This document shows, in pieces, positions 31,416 through 42,557 of a DNA stretch of 64,000 nt. Below the pieces are notes generated by a model. That model did no database searches. It was not told the DNA's origin and worked only from the letters and a program-made list of their open reading frames with translations. Position 1 is the first letter of the stretch. Every line of letters starts with the position of its first letter. A program made the position numbers and the translations under genes. Source of the stretch: Hirudinaria manillensis (lineage: Eukaryota; Annelida; Clitellata; Hirudinida; Hirudinidae); contig CM067529.1 in assembly GCA_034509925.1 (NCBI GenBank), forward strand, positions 2,529,501 through 2,593,500, given 5' to 3'.

Positions 31416-32383
31416 GGAAAACTTTGTCTTGTTTCTTACATTATTTTTGCATCATATTGAAATTGGTCTATAAGAAACTTAATGTTCAATTAGTGTAACT
31501 TGATAGAGGATATCAAAGAAAGGCATTTGGTAACTTTGAAAATATAATAAATGAAAATATAAAATCAAATGGTAGTATTTTTAGACCTGGTTACAGCGAC
31601 AAAAGATGTGATGCCATCTCTAAAGTCGTCGTGGTTTACAATATAAATATTGAGGTTTGTCCATCAGATAGCACGTTTGGGGCAATGCATTCACATTTAT
31701 GAAAAAAGTATTTTATCATTCAGTTCCTTCGAGCGGTAAATCAGTTAAGAATCTTGGAGTTAATTATCGCAATCAAAAGTTTTAACTAAATTTGAAGGTC
31801 ATTGCGCTGTGGATGTTGTATGTAACTCGGAGCATAACTTAAGCTAGTTTTACCAGTCGTAAGTCTTAGTGAGTCGCACAGTGAGAAATTTTACGGAATC
31901 ACATCTAGTAATTTAACTCGCAGTTGAATCCTTTACTTCTGAAATTCCCTTAGCCGGTTGAAAAATTTCGTTTGAAGGACATTTTGAAAACCGTGACTCT
32001 GGGGCATTCACTGATATGATTTAAAAAACATCGGCCCGGCGTAGGTTTCTTTGAAACGTTGAATGCCCTTCATTTTATTGATGTCTTGCATAACTGAGCC
32101 AAAAACTCGACAAGTTACTTGAAAAACATCAAAACATTCTATCACTTGAATGGTTGAAAGCCCTCTTAGGGCAAGACAGGAAATTATTGCCCAAAATAAA
32201 TTTATGCACTGTATATTCCGCCTCAACTTCTTATTTTATTTTGAAGTTATTCAAATCAAATTTTCAGCTAAACAGTATTAAGTCAAATGTATCAACAATA
32301 TCGAGTTTATATTTACACTGCAGAGGCTACATATGTTGTCAACGTAGCTGTTTTACCTTGTGCTCCGGTGATTATTGCAAGAA
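31416..32383. other. Intergenic between CHRAC1 and CDK5RAP3
   Basis: No gene recognised on either strand. AT-rich; the distal part should be the CDK5RAP3 promoter. Confidence 0.4.
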
Positions 32384-35300
32384 ATGGATGAACACTTACC
32401 GATAGATATTCATTATAACAAGTTACAAGGTTTACAGACTTTATTGCCGAACATAAAACGAATTACTTTTACATACGTTTCCTTTATTTGAAACAGATTG
32501 GCTCATCAGCCGAAGGCATTGCCAAGCGAACTGGCAAGAGTCCGTTTTGAAGGTGCGCCAGTTAATAAATGTGGCTATCCAGGACATGCCAGCCGTTAGC
32601 TCGATTACGGAACTTTTGCAAGGAACCTGTAAGCAGTTGATTGCTTTGATATTATTTAAATTTTGAGAACAGTCTTCATTAAGAATACTATGTACGAAGT
32701 CGAAATATGTTGATTTTTATTTGCAGACATAAATTATTTCCATTGTAAGGAGATAGTTGAAATTCTCAAGAAGACTGAAGGGAGTACAAAGAGTCTTTTT
32801 GGATCCTATTCATCCAAAAGGCTTCAAGTATGTTTATAAATTTTTGTTTTTATGAAGTTAATTTACTAAAAAAAGTTTAATAAACTCTTTACTATTTAAA
32901 ATCAGGACTGGGTGAACATAATTAAATGCTATGAGAAGGATAATGTCTTTCTAGGTGAGAGTAGAACATTTGTAAAGTTTTATTTATTATGAAAAGCCTA
33001 TGAATTCAAGCTTCATGAATTGTTTTAAGATTCCATTTGTGTTAATCAATGCCTTTAGCTGATTCCTTTGCTTACATTTACTTTTCAAATGATCTTTAAC
33101 TAGCCGAGGCAGCTCAGTTGCTGACAAGATGTGTCAATTATGACATTCCTTCACTTAAGAAGCAGATCAACAAGTCTTTACAAGCCCAGCAGGTGACAAT
33201 TCATGTTTTAAAAGTGACTTTTCACATCTAGGCTCAATTCTCTTATCCTCAGTCATAATCTTTTGATGTTTGGATTACTTAATTTTTAATTCTATTGAAG
33301 GAGTATTCCAAGAAGGAGTCTGACTATCATAGGAGCAGCATTGAAATGAAGGGAAAATTTCAAAATGCCTGCAAAGCTCTAGGAATTGAGGTATCTTTTT
33401 CTGAGAAATTATTATTATTATTAAGCATTATGGCCCAATCAATACATGTTACATTGCTATCAATATTATATAAATTACATGTATAATATTTATAACAATA
33501 TAATAATAAGATAATTATAAAATACTTAGTGTTGCTAATGTTTTCTTTCTGCATTGTATAACCTTAATATATACTGCCTAGCAAGCTTAGTGATAGCAAC
33601 AGACATTTCCAGGGAAAGAAACTTAAAAAGGAGCTCTTGATGAGGTTGGAAGACCTGCCAAGATTCTATGAGGAAATCGTTCAGGACTCCCAAAATATCC
33701 AAACTGAAGTTGACTTTTATCTCGAGTTTTCAACATTTCTGTCCTCCGGGTAACTGCTAAATGAAATTAAAGTCATTTGTGATTCGAAACTAATTTAGGC
33801 CAAGTATATTTTTTGTACGTTTATGTAAATTCTGGGTAAATGTTAGTTGGGTTAGTTTTAGATTTAAAAATGGGATGCCTGAAATTGGATGTTTTTGTGT
33901 TTGCGCAGCGATCTGAAGACGGAAACGTGTCTTCCAGTCCTCAGACACCTTATGGAAAAGGGAAACACCACCGTTTATGAACTACAACATGGGCACATTC
34001 CAGACGACGTCATAAAGACGGTCCTTGACTTTGGAGCAGAAGATGAAGCCGATGAAGTTGCTAATGCAGAGAATGAAGTGAGCTCAATTAATTCATGTAA
34101 AACTTTCCAAATCAAACTAAAGGTTTAGGACAGGCTTCTTTATTGGGAAATTTACGTATAAGTTGAACTTAATATATCCAATTTTTATTCTTATCTGTGT
34201 CTTTTTGATTTTAGATCGACTGGGGAAACTTGGATGGCGACGTCAACGTTGCCGGTGATGTTAGTCGACAAAATATTTATTTTAGGAGTGGAAGAGTTTT
34301 AAATTCATGACATTCTCAATGAACTTGTATTCAAATCCATGACATTTTCCTAGTTTTGATTATGCTATTGCAATTACATGGAAATTGGAATTATTTTCTT
34401 GGCAGATTGACTGGGGCATAGAAGATGTTAGTGCTGTTGAAGTCACCACTGACAATGTGGACTTGTCAGTAAAACCTGGTTTGTCAGTTTCTTTTTTAGG
34501 TTCTGGCTAGTTTGATTCATACCATTAATTGAATAATATAACCTTCACATTAATAGTAATTTTTAATAATATTAATTTATTTATGGTAATAACATTTATT
34601 TTTAAAGAGCCTGAAAGGGTGGCCAAAGGGCACGAGGCATGTACTATCCTAGAGTTTGTCGAGACTCGGAACAAGTTTCTCAACGATCTTCATGAGGTCT
34701 GATCAACAAGATTTTAAACAATCTTTAGTTCGGCCAAGCCTTCACCTTATTATTTGCTATTCTTGTCATATTTAAATAGATACAATTTGCCTTTACAAGA
34801 TTTTAAAGCAAACATCCACTTTTCAGCTGGAAGCATTTTTCAGCCACTACTCTCAGGAGATAAAAACACAGAGTTCATCGAATTTTCTCATAAGTTTCAT
34901 CTTCAATTCTGCGCCTCCCTCACTGCAGGTTGATGCAGGCAAGGTTGATGTCATGTTAGGCAATGTCAGGAATCTGATAAACAAGTTTCAACAACAAAAC
35001 ATTAAGGAATTATTTCTCATTTGTAGCTTTCCAAGGTTGTTATTCTCCTTCCTGGTAAGGAAAAGACCAAAAGTTTTATAAAATGCATCTATTTTTTTCC
35101 AGCTATGTTGATCATCTTGTGGAAAATTTGAGGAAAATGTCCAGCACAAGTGAAAAGATGGAGGCACAATCAAAGATCATGGTTGTCAGGCAGAAAGAAG
35201 TGCTTGAAGAACAGTATTCCTTGGAACCAAAATTAGAAATTATGAGAACAAAAACAAAAATTTTGAAAAAGCAGGTAATAACTTCTTGAATCATTTGTTT

Positions 35301-35430
35301 TAACTTTTGACTGCCTAATACCAGTTGATTTCTGAATTATTACATTACTTGGATACAGGTAGAAAATGAAATATCTCTGAAGTATAACAATAGGAAAGTC
35401 AACATTATGGGAGAAATTAACACCATTTAA
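32384..35430 (+). CDS. CDK5RAP3: CDK5 regulatory subunit-associated protein 3 (C53)
   Basis: Adaptor of the UFM1 E3 ligase (UFL1-UFBP1) complex at the ER, acting in ribosome UFMylation and ER-phagy. Start MDEHLPIDIHYNKLQ matches the family. Exons: 32384-32429, 32497-32628, 32727-32827, 32906-32954, 33104-33192, 33301-33390, 33613-33749, 33909-34077, 34215-34259, 34406-34478, 34608-34696, 34827-35035, 35103-35274, 35359-35430. They sum to 1473 nt, 490 residues (human about 506). Landmarks are DWLISRRHCQANWQ, YINYFHCKEIVEILK, DIPSLKKQI, the acidic linker with two IDWG motifs (each opening its own exon), TILEFVETRNKFLNDL, and the C-terminal coiled coil ending RKVNIMGEINTI. IDWG is known to bind GABARAP/ATG8 and UFM1. 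All phases agree and no damage was seen. Confidence 0.93.
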
Positions 35431-35876
35431 TTGAATCCAATCTTGTTACAAATGAATTGTTGACCAAATTTAATTGACGGATCTTTCTTCAATGATTTGC
35501 TTGCATTGTCAAGCCGGATTTTTTTGTTTGGGAAGTGTAAATGAAGTCCTCTAAAACGCTAACGCGCTGCGCATCCTTTAGGGTTGTGATAGATGGCGCC
35601 TCAACATTTCAAAAGCCTCTCCTCGGTGTTGAGGGGGTTCGAGTCAAGGCCGGATAATAAAGATAATTTTGCTATTTGTAATAAAAATCACTGGGTGAAT
35701 GATACTAGATTCCCTTATCATAAAATAGTTATCTCTAGAGAGGGATTTTGTCACACAGCAACGTGCAGGGTCCAACGATCCCTTGCTACAATACGAGCAT
35801 CGGCTCACTGTTTGAGGACGCAGCCGATTTTGATTCTGAAAAGTTTAAGTTTGGACTTCTTAACGATTTTATCGGG
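35431..35876. other. Intergenic, possible SINE-like remnant
   Basis: Contains GGGGTTCGAGTCAAGGCC near 35632-35650, which resembles a tRNA B box, and GCGCTGCGCATCC upstream, but no convincing A box or tRNA fold. It also contains the BPNT1 5' UTR and promoter; the upstream in-frame reading at 35748-35876 is probably UTR. Confidence 0.3.
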
Positions 35877-37660
35877 ATGTCGGCGCCATTGCTGCTAAGA
35901 ATCGTGGCTTCTTCTGTAGCCATAGCTAACAAATCAGGCAAGATTATTCGAGGCATTTTGAAGACCGGCGACCTAGGAATCGTAGAGAAAGTAGGTTGAG
36001 AATTGTAGCATTTTCGATTCTTGCAGCTAAATACGAATCTGTTTACTCCATCGCAGGGCTTCAACGATTTGCAGACCGAAGCCGACAGGAGCGCCCAGAG
36101 ATGCATTGTGGCTTCCCTTCAAAAGCAGTATCCAGATATTAAAATTATTGGGGAAGAGGTATCTAGTACTTTTGTATGGGAGAGGGAAGCAAATTCATTT
36201 ATATCAACCTTTGATCAGATGAAACTATTTAAATAATTTGTTCACTCCATGCTTATCCTACTCATAAAACATTTATTCAAGCTCAAGATTGTTGTACAAA
36301 CTAATTAAAATTGAATTGAAGCAAAATCTCGATCCCAATGCTCCAGTTAGTTCCGATTGGATTGTCACTGACATGGATGAAAGTGTTCTGCAGCACTCAT
36401 CTTCATTTCCAGATAATTTAAAACAAGTTTCTGAGAAGGATGTGAGTGTGTTGTGGATTAGTAAACAACTCAAGCTATGATAAATCAAGATGGAATATGT
36501 AATGTTGTTCACTCAGTTAAGTCATGATTATTATTGACAGATTTGCATCTGGGTTGATCCATTAGATGGGACTGCAGAGTTTACCCAAGGTGAGAAAGGC
36601 ATTCATTCAATAAAACATCATCATGTATCTAACAACTTAATCTAACTGGAACTTAAAAAATCATTTCTGGCACCAGTTTGAACTTATTTAAAAGTAAATA
36701 CAATCAATATCACTCCAGGACTCTTGGATCATGTCACAGTTTTGATTGGCATTGCTGTAAAGGAAAAGGCTATGGCAGGAGTTATTTATCAGCCATATTA
36801 CAACTACTTATCTGGACCTGAAGCCCAACTTGGAAGAATGATATGGGGTGTTGTAGGCCTTGGTAAGATTTTCAATTGTGAGGATATTGGACTTAAAGTA
36901 ATCAATAAACATTGTTCCAATTACTAGGATAACTCTTGATACTTTTTAACATGAAGTTGAATAGCATTAGAATGCCTTACATAGAACGGGTGACATGAAC
37001 AACTGTACCATCATTAGTGCTCAACCGTTATTATTGCCTAATCATCCTACAAACTTTTGTTAGACAAGATTTTGAAAGCATTTAATTTTTAATTACTAAT
37101 TAGGTGCTTTTGGATTTGAGATAAGAAGGCCCCCACCAGGTGAGAGGATTATAACTACCACGAGGTCACACATGACAGAGGCCATCAAGCAAGCCATCGA
37201 GGCCTGCAAGCCAACTCAAGTGCTCAAAGTCGGAGGAGCAGGTCACAAGGTATCCCAACATACAATTTTAAAGCTTCTGACTACTACATTAAATCATTAC
37301 TAGCCATTGAAATGTAGTTGCATTTAACCCATGCAATTAAAGTCGTAGCTAGATGTATCATTGGAGTCTCAGAGGGGATTCTTGTTTTAACATACACAGG
37401 TACTGCTGCTGATAGAAGGGAAAGCTCATGCATATTTGTTTGCAAGCCCTGGATGCAAGAAATGGGACACTTGTGCACCAGAAGCTGTCCTACATGCCAT
37501 GGGTGGCAGGCTCACAGACGTCCACGGCAACCTATATGAGTACCATTCCACAGTAAAGCACAGAAATGATGGGGGAACTCTGGCAACATCTCTTGTGGAG
37601 GAGCACCAGTGGTATCTTACTAAGATGCCAGAAGAAATCAGAGCCAGTTTGAAGCCATGA
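35877..37660 (+). CDS. BPNT1: 3'(2'),5'-bisphosphate nucleotidase 1
   Basis: Cytosolic Mg-dependent, lithium-inhibited phosphatase that converts PAP to AMP, clearing a by-product of sulfation. Exons: 35877-35990, 36057-36158, 36322-36441, 36541-36589, 36719-36862, 37104-37249, 37400-37660. They total 936 nt, 311 residues (human 308). Metal-site motifs of the inositol monophosphatase fold are intact: [19 protein letters not shown] and [19 protein letters not shown]. Other family marks are [32 protein letters not shown] and KVGGAGHK. The ATG opens [17 protein letters not shown], matching the usual N-terminal helix. Introns range from 66 to about 240 bp. The stop faces the convergent selenoprotein W gene. 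Confidence 0.96.
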
Positions 37661-37964
37661 CAAGGAGTTGTGCCCCTGCAACGCCACTGAACCAAGTCTT
37701 TCAAATTTGTCAGGTCAAATGGCAGAGAATTTAATGAAATATCAGCAATCTGGGACTCATTACCAAGTCTTTCACAGTAGATCCAGGCTCTATCAATAGT
37801 GTTGGAGAAATGCTGAACAATCTTAGAATATTTTCTTAGAATTGAGTGTAACTCACGTTGTCTGAGTGATTTAGAATTATAAAAGCCTTAGTCCATGTCT
37901 CCTCCCCAATTAAGTATGAATGGCCATGACTAAGATTGACAGGAATTTGTGTAATAAGTTAGGT

Positions 37965-37970
37965 TTTATT
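37965..37970 (-). terminator. Candidate SELENOW poly(A) signal
   Basis: TTTATT on the plus strand reads AATAAA on the minus strand, about 195 nt beyond the SECIS-like hairpin, a suitable place for the selenoprotein W transcript end. Confidence 0.45.
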
Positions 37971-37987
37971 AAATCAGATCATTCATA

Positions 37988-37993
37988 AATAAA
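37988..37993 (+). terminator. Candidate BPNT1 poly(A) signal
   Basis: AATAAA about 330 bp past the BPNT1 stop. If used, the BPNT1 mRNA would overlap the 3' end of the convergent selenoprotein W mRNA, whose own candidate signal is the reverse-strand AATAAA at 37965-37970. Confidence 0.4.
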
Positions 37994-38160
37994 AATGGAA
38001 AATAATCTATGGGCAAGAATCTATCTCAAACTAAAAGGAGTTTAGGTAGCTTAGTTAGAGATCTTTAGTTAACTTGGTATATTTTTTTAAGTCGTCATGT
38101 CAAAAGCTCTCATGATTATCGTGCATCTTCATGGAAACTAGATGTAGGAACCCAAAAGTC

Positions 38161-38220
38161 AATCCTGAAAAGTACTCTGGCATGATCCAATAGCTTTAGA
38201 ATTATGCCTTCATGAGCAGG
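38161..38220 (-). promoter_or_regulatory. SECIS-like element in SELENOW 3' UTR
   Basis: Read on the minus strand: ATGA at 38213-38210, then GGCAT-A-ATTC pairing with GGAT-C-ATGCC, an apical loop starting AAA at 38197-38195, and AGAG at 38178-38175 to complete the sheared G-A quartet. Below the quartet CCTG (38220-38217) pairs with CAGG (38167-38164). ATGA to the apical A run is about 12 nt, as in known eukaryotic SECIS elements. It lies roughly 140 nt after the stop of a gene with an in-frame UGA at the expected Sec site. Confidence 0.75.
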
Positions 38221-38353
38221 AATTTGACCTCGATTTTCCACACGTAGTCTAAAACAGTTAATTTGAGTTGGTTATTTATAAAAAAAAAACAGGTCAATAA
38301 GACTTGATAATGTTGCACATAATGTGAAGTGTCAATACCAAACATGAAGCTTT

Positions 38354-39042
38354 TTAGTGGGCCTCAAGGGCCTTTCTGACTCCTTGGATGATCTTGTCCA
38401 TTTTCTTCTCGGAGTCCACATAGCCATCACCATTCTAAGGTAATGAATGCAAGAACACCGGTTTTCAAACTCATACATACCCGAATTTGGGCTTTGTAAA
38501 ATAACGTTGTTAAATGTTATGGCAAAAAGTCAAATGCTTAAGGGTATGTATGATGGCAGCCGCACTTGGGCCAGCTTTAATAGATACCTTCTTTGAGTGT
38601 AGAAGAGGGCCACCAACAATTTGAACTTCTAGGAAACCTGTGGATTGGGGAGTTCCCTCCCCTGTCTGAAATTTTAGATAAACCCATCTTTATTTGGCAC
38701 AAGTTTTGTGCAAATGAAGAGCTGATTAGAGTGCCTTAAAAAGATTATGCAAACAAACCACTTCTATGTCATCCTTGAAAACTCTCAGAAGTGCTTCACG
38801 AATTTTCTTGTACTGGAAACATAAAGATGTATAGATGTAATCATAATTACCAACACTAGCTAAACGACATCATCATCTAATTCCATGACCAATAAAAAAA
38901 TTGGGACAGATTAACAAAGCTTACTTTGGGTTCGTAACCTCACGCTCCGCTGCAATATGAGATGACGGTTATTAACTCAAATTTAGCACATGATATATAG
39001 TAATTCTTACCAATAAGTAATATGAATCCTCACTCTCGCCAT
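38354..39042 (-). CDS. SELENOW: Selenoprotein W (Sec encoded by UGA)
   Basis: Small thioredoxin-like redox protein. Exons on the minus strand: 39042-39011, 38949-38925, 38812-38759, 38665-38588, 38434-38354 (TAA). They give 270 nt, 89 residues including Sec. Exon 1 encodes MARVRIHITY and ends TG; exon 2 supplies C, then GGA GCG TGA GGT TAC, so the product reads YCGAUGYEPK, the family CxxU active site with UGA at 38940-38942. The rest fits the family: YKKIREALLRVFKDDIEV, TGEGTPQSTGFLEVQIVGG, LLHSKKNGDGYVDSEKK and IIQGVRKALEAH. All phases agree and introns are about 60-155 bp. A SECIS-like hairpin follows. Divergent from DAPIT (start 39879) and convergent with BPNT1. Ordinary ORF calling reads UGA as stop and misses it; read that way the product would be only 13 residues. 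Confidence 0.93.
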
Positions 39043-39329
39043 TTTCCTTCGCAAAAAAGCAAACCAGACCAGACAAAATCGAACCTTTGGTTGTTTATGG
39101 ACTAAGTCTCGATAAGGGAAAAACAAGGAAACCGATTGGTGATAAAATTATTTAAGCTATTTTGATCGTCGTTTAACTTAAAAGCCATGCATTAATATTG
39201 TAATTTAGTTTATCTAATTTTAAATTACTTCGTGATACTTAATTTGACATATTAGTAAATTTATGAAATCTGACAGCTATAAATATTTATTTAGTAGCCA
39301 CATTGAAATTTGAAATTTGCTAAGTAATT

Positions 39330-39374
39330 AAACAAACCACTTCTATGTCATCCTTGAAAACTCTCAGAAGTGCT
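39330..39374 (-). repeat. 45-bp exact duplicate of SELENOW exon 3 boundary
   Basis: Identical to 38751-38795: the last 37 nt of exon 3 plus 8 nt of intron including the donor. It lies about 290 bp upstream of the SELENOW start codon, in the same orientation as the gene. It has no acceptor or full exon, so it is not expected to be spliced in. Confidence 0.9.
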
Positions 39375-39738
39375 GTATTAATGTTTTTACCATTCTGTTA
39401 TTAAGTTGTCTTAGGAGTTATATATAATTACATAATTTTAAAACCGCAGAAAATTACTAAGCACTACAATAAATGTCTAATTTTGTTGGTTCATTTCACT
39501 AGTCAAAAGTTTTCTACCACAAAATCATGAAATTAAACGAATCTGCCATTTGAAAATGACAAAGTATATGAATAGAGAATCTACTCTATTTTCGAGGCAC
39601 AAAAAGAAAAAATTATTTGAAATTATATAAAATTAATTAATATAATAACAGCAATAACAGGTAAATAAAAAAATTGTAAAGCTTCTTCGTCATCGCAAAA
39701 AGATGAACAAACATTTCGTTGGATTAGTTGGCTCTCAA

Positions 39739-39761
39739 GGTTACGGTGGCCGAGTGGTTCA
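39739..39761 (+). other. tRNA-Ser/Leu-like 5' fragment
   Basis: GGTTACGGTGGCCGAGTGGT resembles the acceptor, D-arm and A box of a type II tRNA. No anticodon arm or B box follows, so it is not a functional tRNA gene. Possibly a truncated tRNA or SINE head about 120 bp before the DAPIT start codon. Confidence 0.45.
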
Positions 39762-39878
39762 TATTGTTTAAATTTATCAGAGATAGTTCGTTAATATATT
39801 GAAAGGTCGTTAAACTTTATTCTATTTTGAAACCGTTAACAAATTTCCATTGCAAACGTTTCTTTTTGAAATCTTTAG

Positions 39879-40307
39879 ATGTCCAAATTCGTTTCTGAAG
39901 ACGATCCAAACTACAACTTCAAGGGATGGAGGAAATATTACAACTCCTACACTTTGCGAGGCCGATTCAACGTAAGTTCTATGTTCCCTATATTCCCCTG
40001 CATATATATTTTCTGCCCACAGTATCCTCTTTTTCAGACTAGTTTAACATTAAATAATGATTTTTAATAATTAAATAAGCTATGTTTTGTAATGAGGATA
40101 TGGATTATTTATCTGCTTCAGAATTTTATTAAAATGACTGGTCCTGAAGTTTTTTGAAAGATATAGGAGATATCTTAAAGGTTTGGTCTTCACTTTTTGT
40201 TCCAGTTTGTGGTCACCACCTACGGTGTCATTTTTGGAGCTATTCTCCTGAAAAAACTGTTTGGTGGGAAGAAAGAGGCAATTGAAGCTCCACCTAAGAA
40301 GTCATGA
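39879..40307 (+). CDS. ATP5MK: ATP synthase membrane subunit DAPIT
   Basis: Small single-pass subunit of mitochondrial ATP synthase, also called USMG5, needed for dimer stability. Two exons, 39879-39971 and 40206-40307, phase 0, 195 nt, 64 residues (human 58). The diagnostic stretch is FKGWRKYYNSYTLRGRFN, which continues into the membrane segment FVVTTYGVIFGAILLKKLF and a short basic tail ending PPKKS. The intron falls just after the conserved GRFN. Divergent from SELENOW. The short length and membrane topology match the family; no damage seen. Confidence 0.93.
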
Positions 40308-40347
40308 ATTGCAGTCACTCATCATCTTCAAAAAAATTAAATTTTCC

Positions 40348-40353
40348 AATAAA
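40348..40353 (+). terminator. Poly(A) signal for DAPIT
   Basis: AATAAA 40 bp after the DAPIT stop codon. Confidence 0.65.
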
Positions 40354-41905
40354 TGCAATAATAAATAGTTGCTTGATTCCTTAGTTGAATTAAAAGACTA
40401 TCAACAGTCAAGATCTTAATATTTAATCTTAATATTGCAAGTAGTCATTTTGGGAAATTAAAATTGAAGATATTATTAACATTGCTGGAAATGCTGTATT
40501 TTTGCACTTGTGATTTGGGAGTTTGTCTTGTTAGTTTCTGGTGTAGTGAGGTCTGGAAATTTCTGACATTGATGAACTTAGGTTAAACCTGATTGGCATT
40601 TTGAGACCCACTCAGTTTTATGCGTGTTGAATCACATGGCAAAAATGACTCCTGTGTACATTTGCTTCACGATGCTATGATGGGTACAGGGGAGGTGAGA
40701 GCCTGGGCAGATAAAAGTGTGGTGCAGTGACTGAAGTTTTGATGTGACAGCTAGACTAACCCTAAAATTTTATAAAAATTTTGGTTTTGCATCATCTGGT
40801 GAGCCAATTGCAGGCTTCTTATCTTCTATTGACTGACATTGTGTATGAAATTCTATTAATAGGAGTTATTTTGATGTGTACTATGGCCTGATCCACAATG
40901 ATAGCTAACTGGGACCAGTGGATGGGCCAGATAAAAATCCTCTAAGGGCACAGTCCATTGTTATTGTCAATGGCATCTGGCATGTTCCTTTCACTCAGCT
41001 TGGTCTTTCTCTAGACGGCTTTCTTTCCTGGTATTCTGAGGCTGACATTTCGAGTCGGTTAGACAGTATCTGGAATTGTACTTTGGGTCTAATGCTCTTG
41101 ACTTCAGAAACAGTCTTGATGTAAAGCATTAGGCTGAACTCTACATGCTATAACCTCTAGAGCGTCCCTTGGCCAGCTTGACGACCAGGAACTTTTTCAT
41201 CTCCACTGTTTGTCTTTTCAATTGTTAATAAGCTTATTCGTGATTTGTGGATATTGAATTATTTAGCGGAAGCACATTATGCGCGAAACATAAAAATGCA
41301 ATCTCCAAAACCTTTTCGCTGTCTAAATTGGCATTATCATTTCGATGTTCTTGAATTCGCCGGTTATCCTCAATGCTACTAAAACTAAACTCAGCTGCTT
41401 AAACACATCCATATACAAACAATCCCAAAAAGAACGCGTCCCACTTTTGACGATACGCCGGCTATTGTTTACATTGTCCGCTTTCGCAGGGCGACTAGGA
41501 TGGCACCACCCATATCATCAACGAATAAGGTTTAAAATAATCAGAAACGGTTAAATAAATTAGTAGGAGATACCAGGAATGGCAAGACGTGAAATACGGG
41601 AGCTATAGCAGAAACCGAATCCAACGTCTGACACAGCCGAAAAGAAAGAAAACAATTTTTATTTTAATGCAATTTAATTACTAAAATTTTGGTAACGTTA
41701 CAGACACCTCAACGTGTTACTGCTCGATCAGTCGATGGCGACGGCGGTGCACCCAAAAGCGTAAACAAGCTCTGAGGGATGGCCGCGACGCTGACATTGA
41801 CGAAGACGGAGACTACGCTCATAGTTAGCAAATAATTAGAGATAATCTAGCTTCCTAAAAAGCTAAATTTAAGCACTTAACATATTCTATCAATTACAGG
41901 TTAAG
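40354..41905. other. Intergenic between DAPIT and zinc-finger gene
   Basis: No gene recognised. Short ORFs (40918-41124, 41345-41554) have no codon bias or known motif. The GC-richer stretch 41710-41800 is likely the 5' UTR or promoter of the zinc-finger gene, whose start codon sits just after an AG acceptor. Confidence 0.4.
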
Positions 41906-42265
41906 ATGGGCGCCGTCGTTACTCCCGCTGTCGGCAAAAAGCCACCTTTCAAGTGTCCAGAATGTGAAGTACAGTGCAACCACTTGTGCACAATTGCTGA
42001 ACACCTTATGGATAAACACTCATGTTAGTAAACACAAAATTACTTAATTTGTGAGCAAAATACAAATTTGAAAATAGAGTAGCATACATCACATGTGAGC
42101 ATGTCACAAAATAAAATTTCAGATGGAGAAGACAAGGGGATTTTCATTTGCAGTGAATGTGCTTTCCGCTCAATGACGGTCAACACAGTCCACGTGCACG
42201 TCAAGCACCAACACTTCTGCAGGTTCTGTAAAAGTCTGGCTCCAAATAAGACCTGCGGTCACTGA
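41906..42265 (+). CDS. Small C2H2-type zinc-finger protein
   Basis: Two exons, 41906-42023 and 42123-42265, phase 1, 261 nt, 86 residues. It starts MGAVVTPAVGKKPPF and carries finger 1 (CPEC, then H, four residues, H), finger 2 (CSEC followed by HVHVKHQH) and a short C-terminal Cys pair CRFCKSLAPNKTCGH that could form a third, atypical site. The ATG lies 6 nt after an AG acceptor, so there is probably a 5' non-coding exon. Candidate poly(A) signal at 42316-42321. I do not recognise the orthologue; possible roles are RNA or DNA binding. No transposon features are joined to it. Confidence 0.8.
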
Positions 42266-42557
42266 TGGAGAACTGATGATAATTGCAATTTGCTTTATCA
42301 AACTGATATCTGGAAAATAAAAACAAACTTTAAATAATAAAACTGTGTCATATAGTCAGAAAAAATATTCTATGAAGTTTTCCATCTTTCTCTTCAATAC
42401 AATTCTTTAGTAGAAGGGATTAACATTCATCAGGGGGCCTTTGGACACATGCTAGTTAATTCATCATTTAGATTCTAAAAGATCACTATCACAATTTCAT
42501 CATCCAATACATTTACCTGCCAGTCCCTTGAGAACAAGCATCTCACCTTAAAAAAGG

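Larger units (their letters stand above)
39043..39878. promoter_or_regulatory. Divergent promoter region SELENOW / DAPIT
   Basis: An 836-bp spacer between two head-to-head genes. It holds an exact 45-bp copy of the SELENOW intron 3/exon 3 boundary (39330-39374) and a tRNA-like 5' half (39739-39761). Transcription start sites cannot be placed from sequence alone. Confidence 0.5.
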
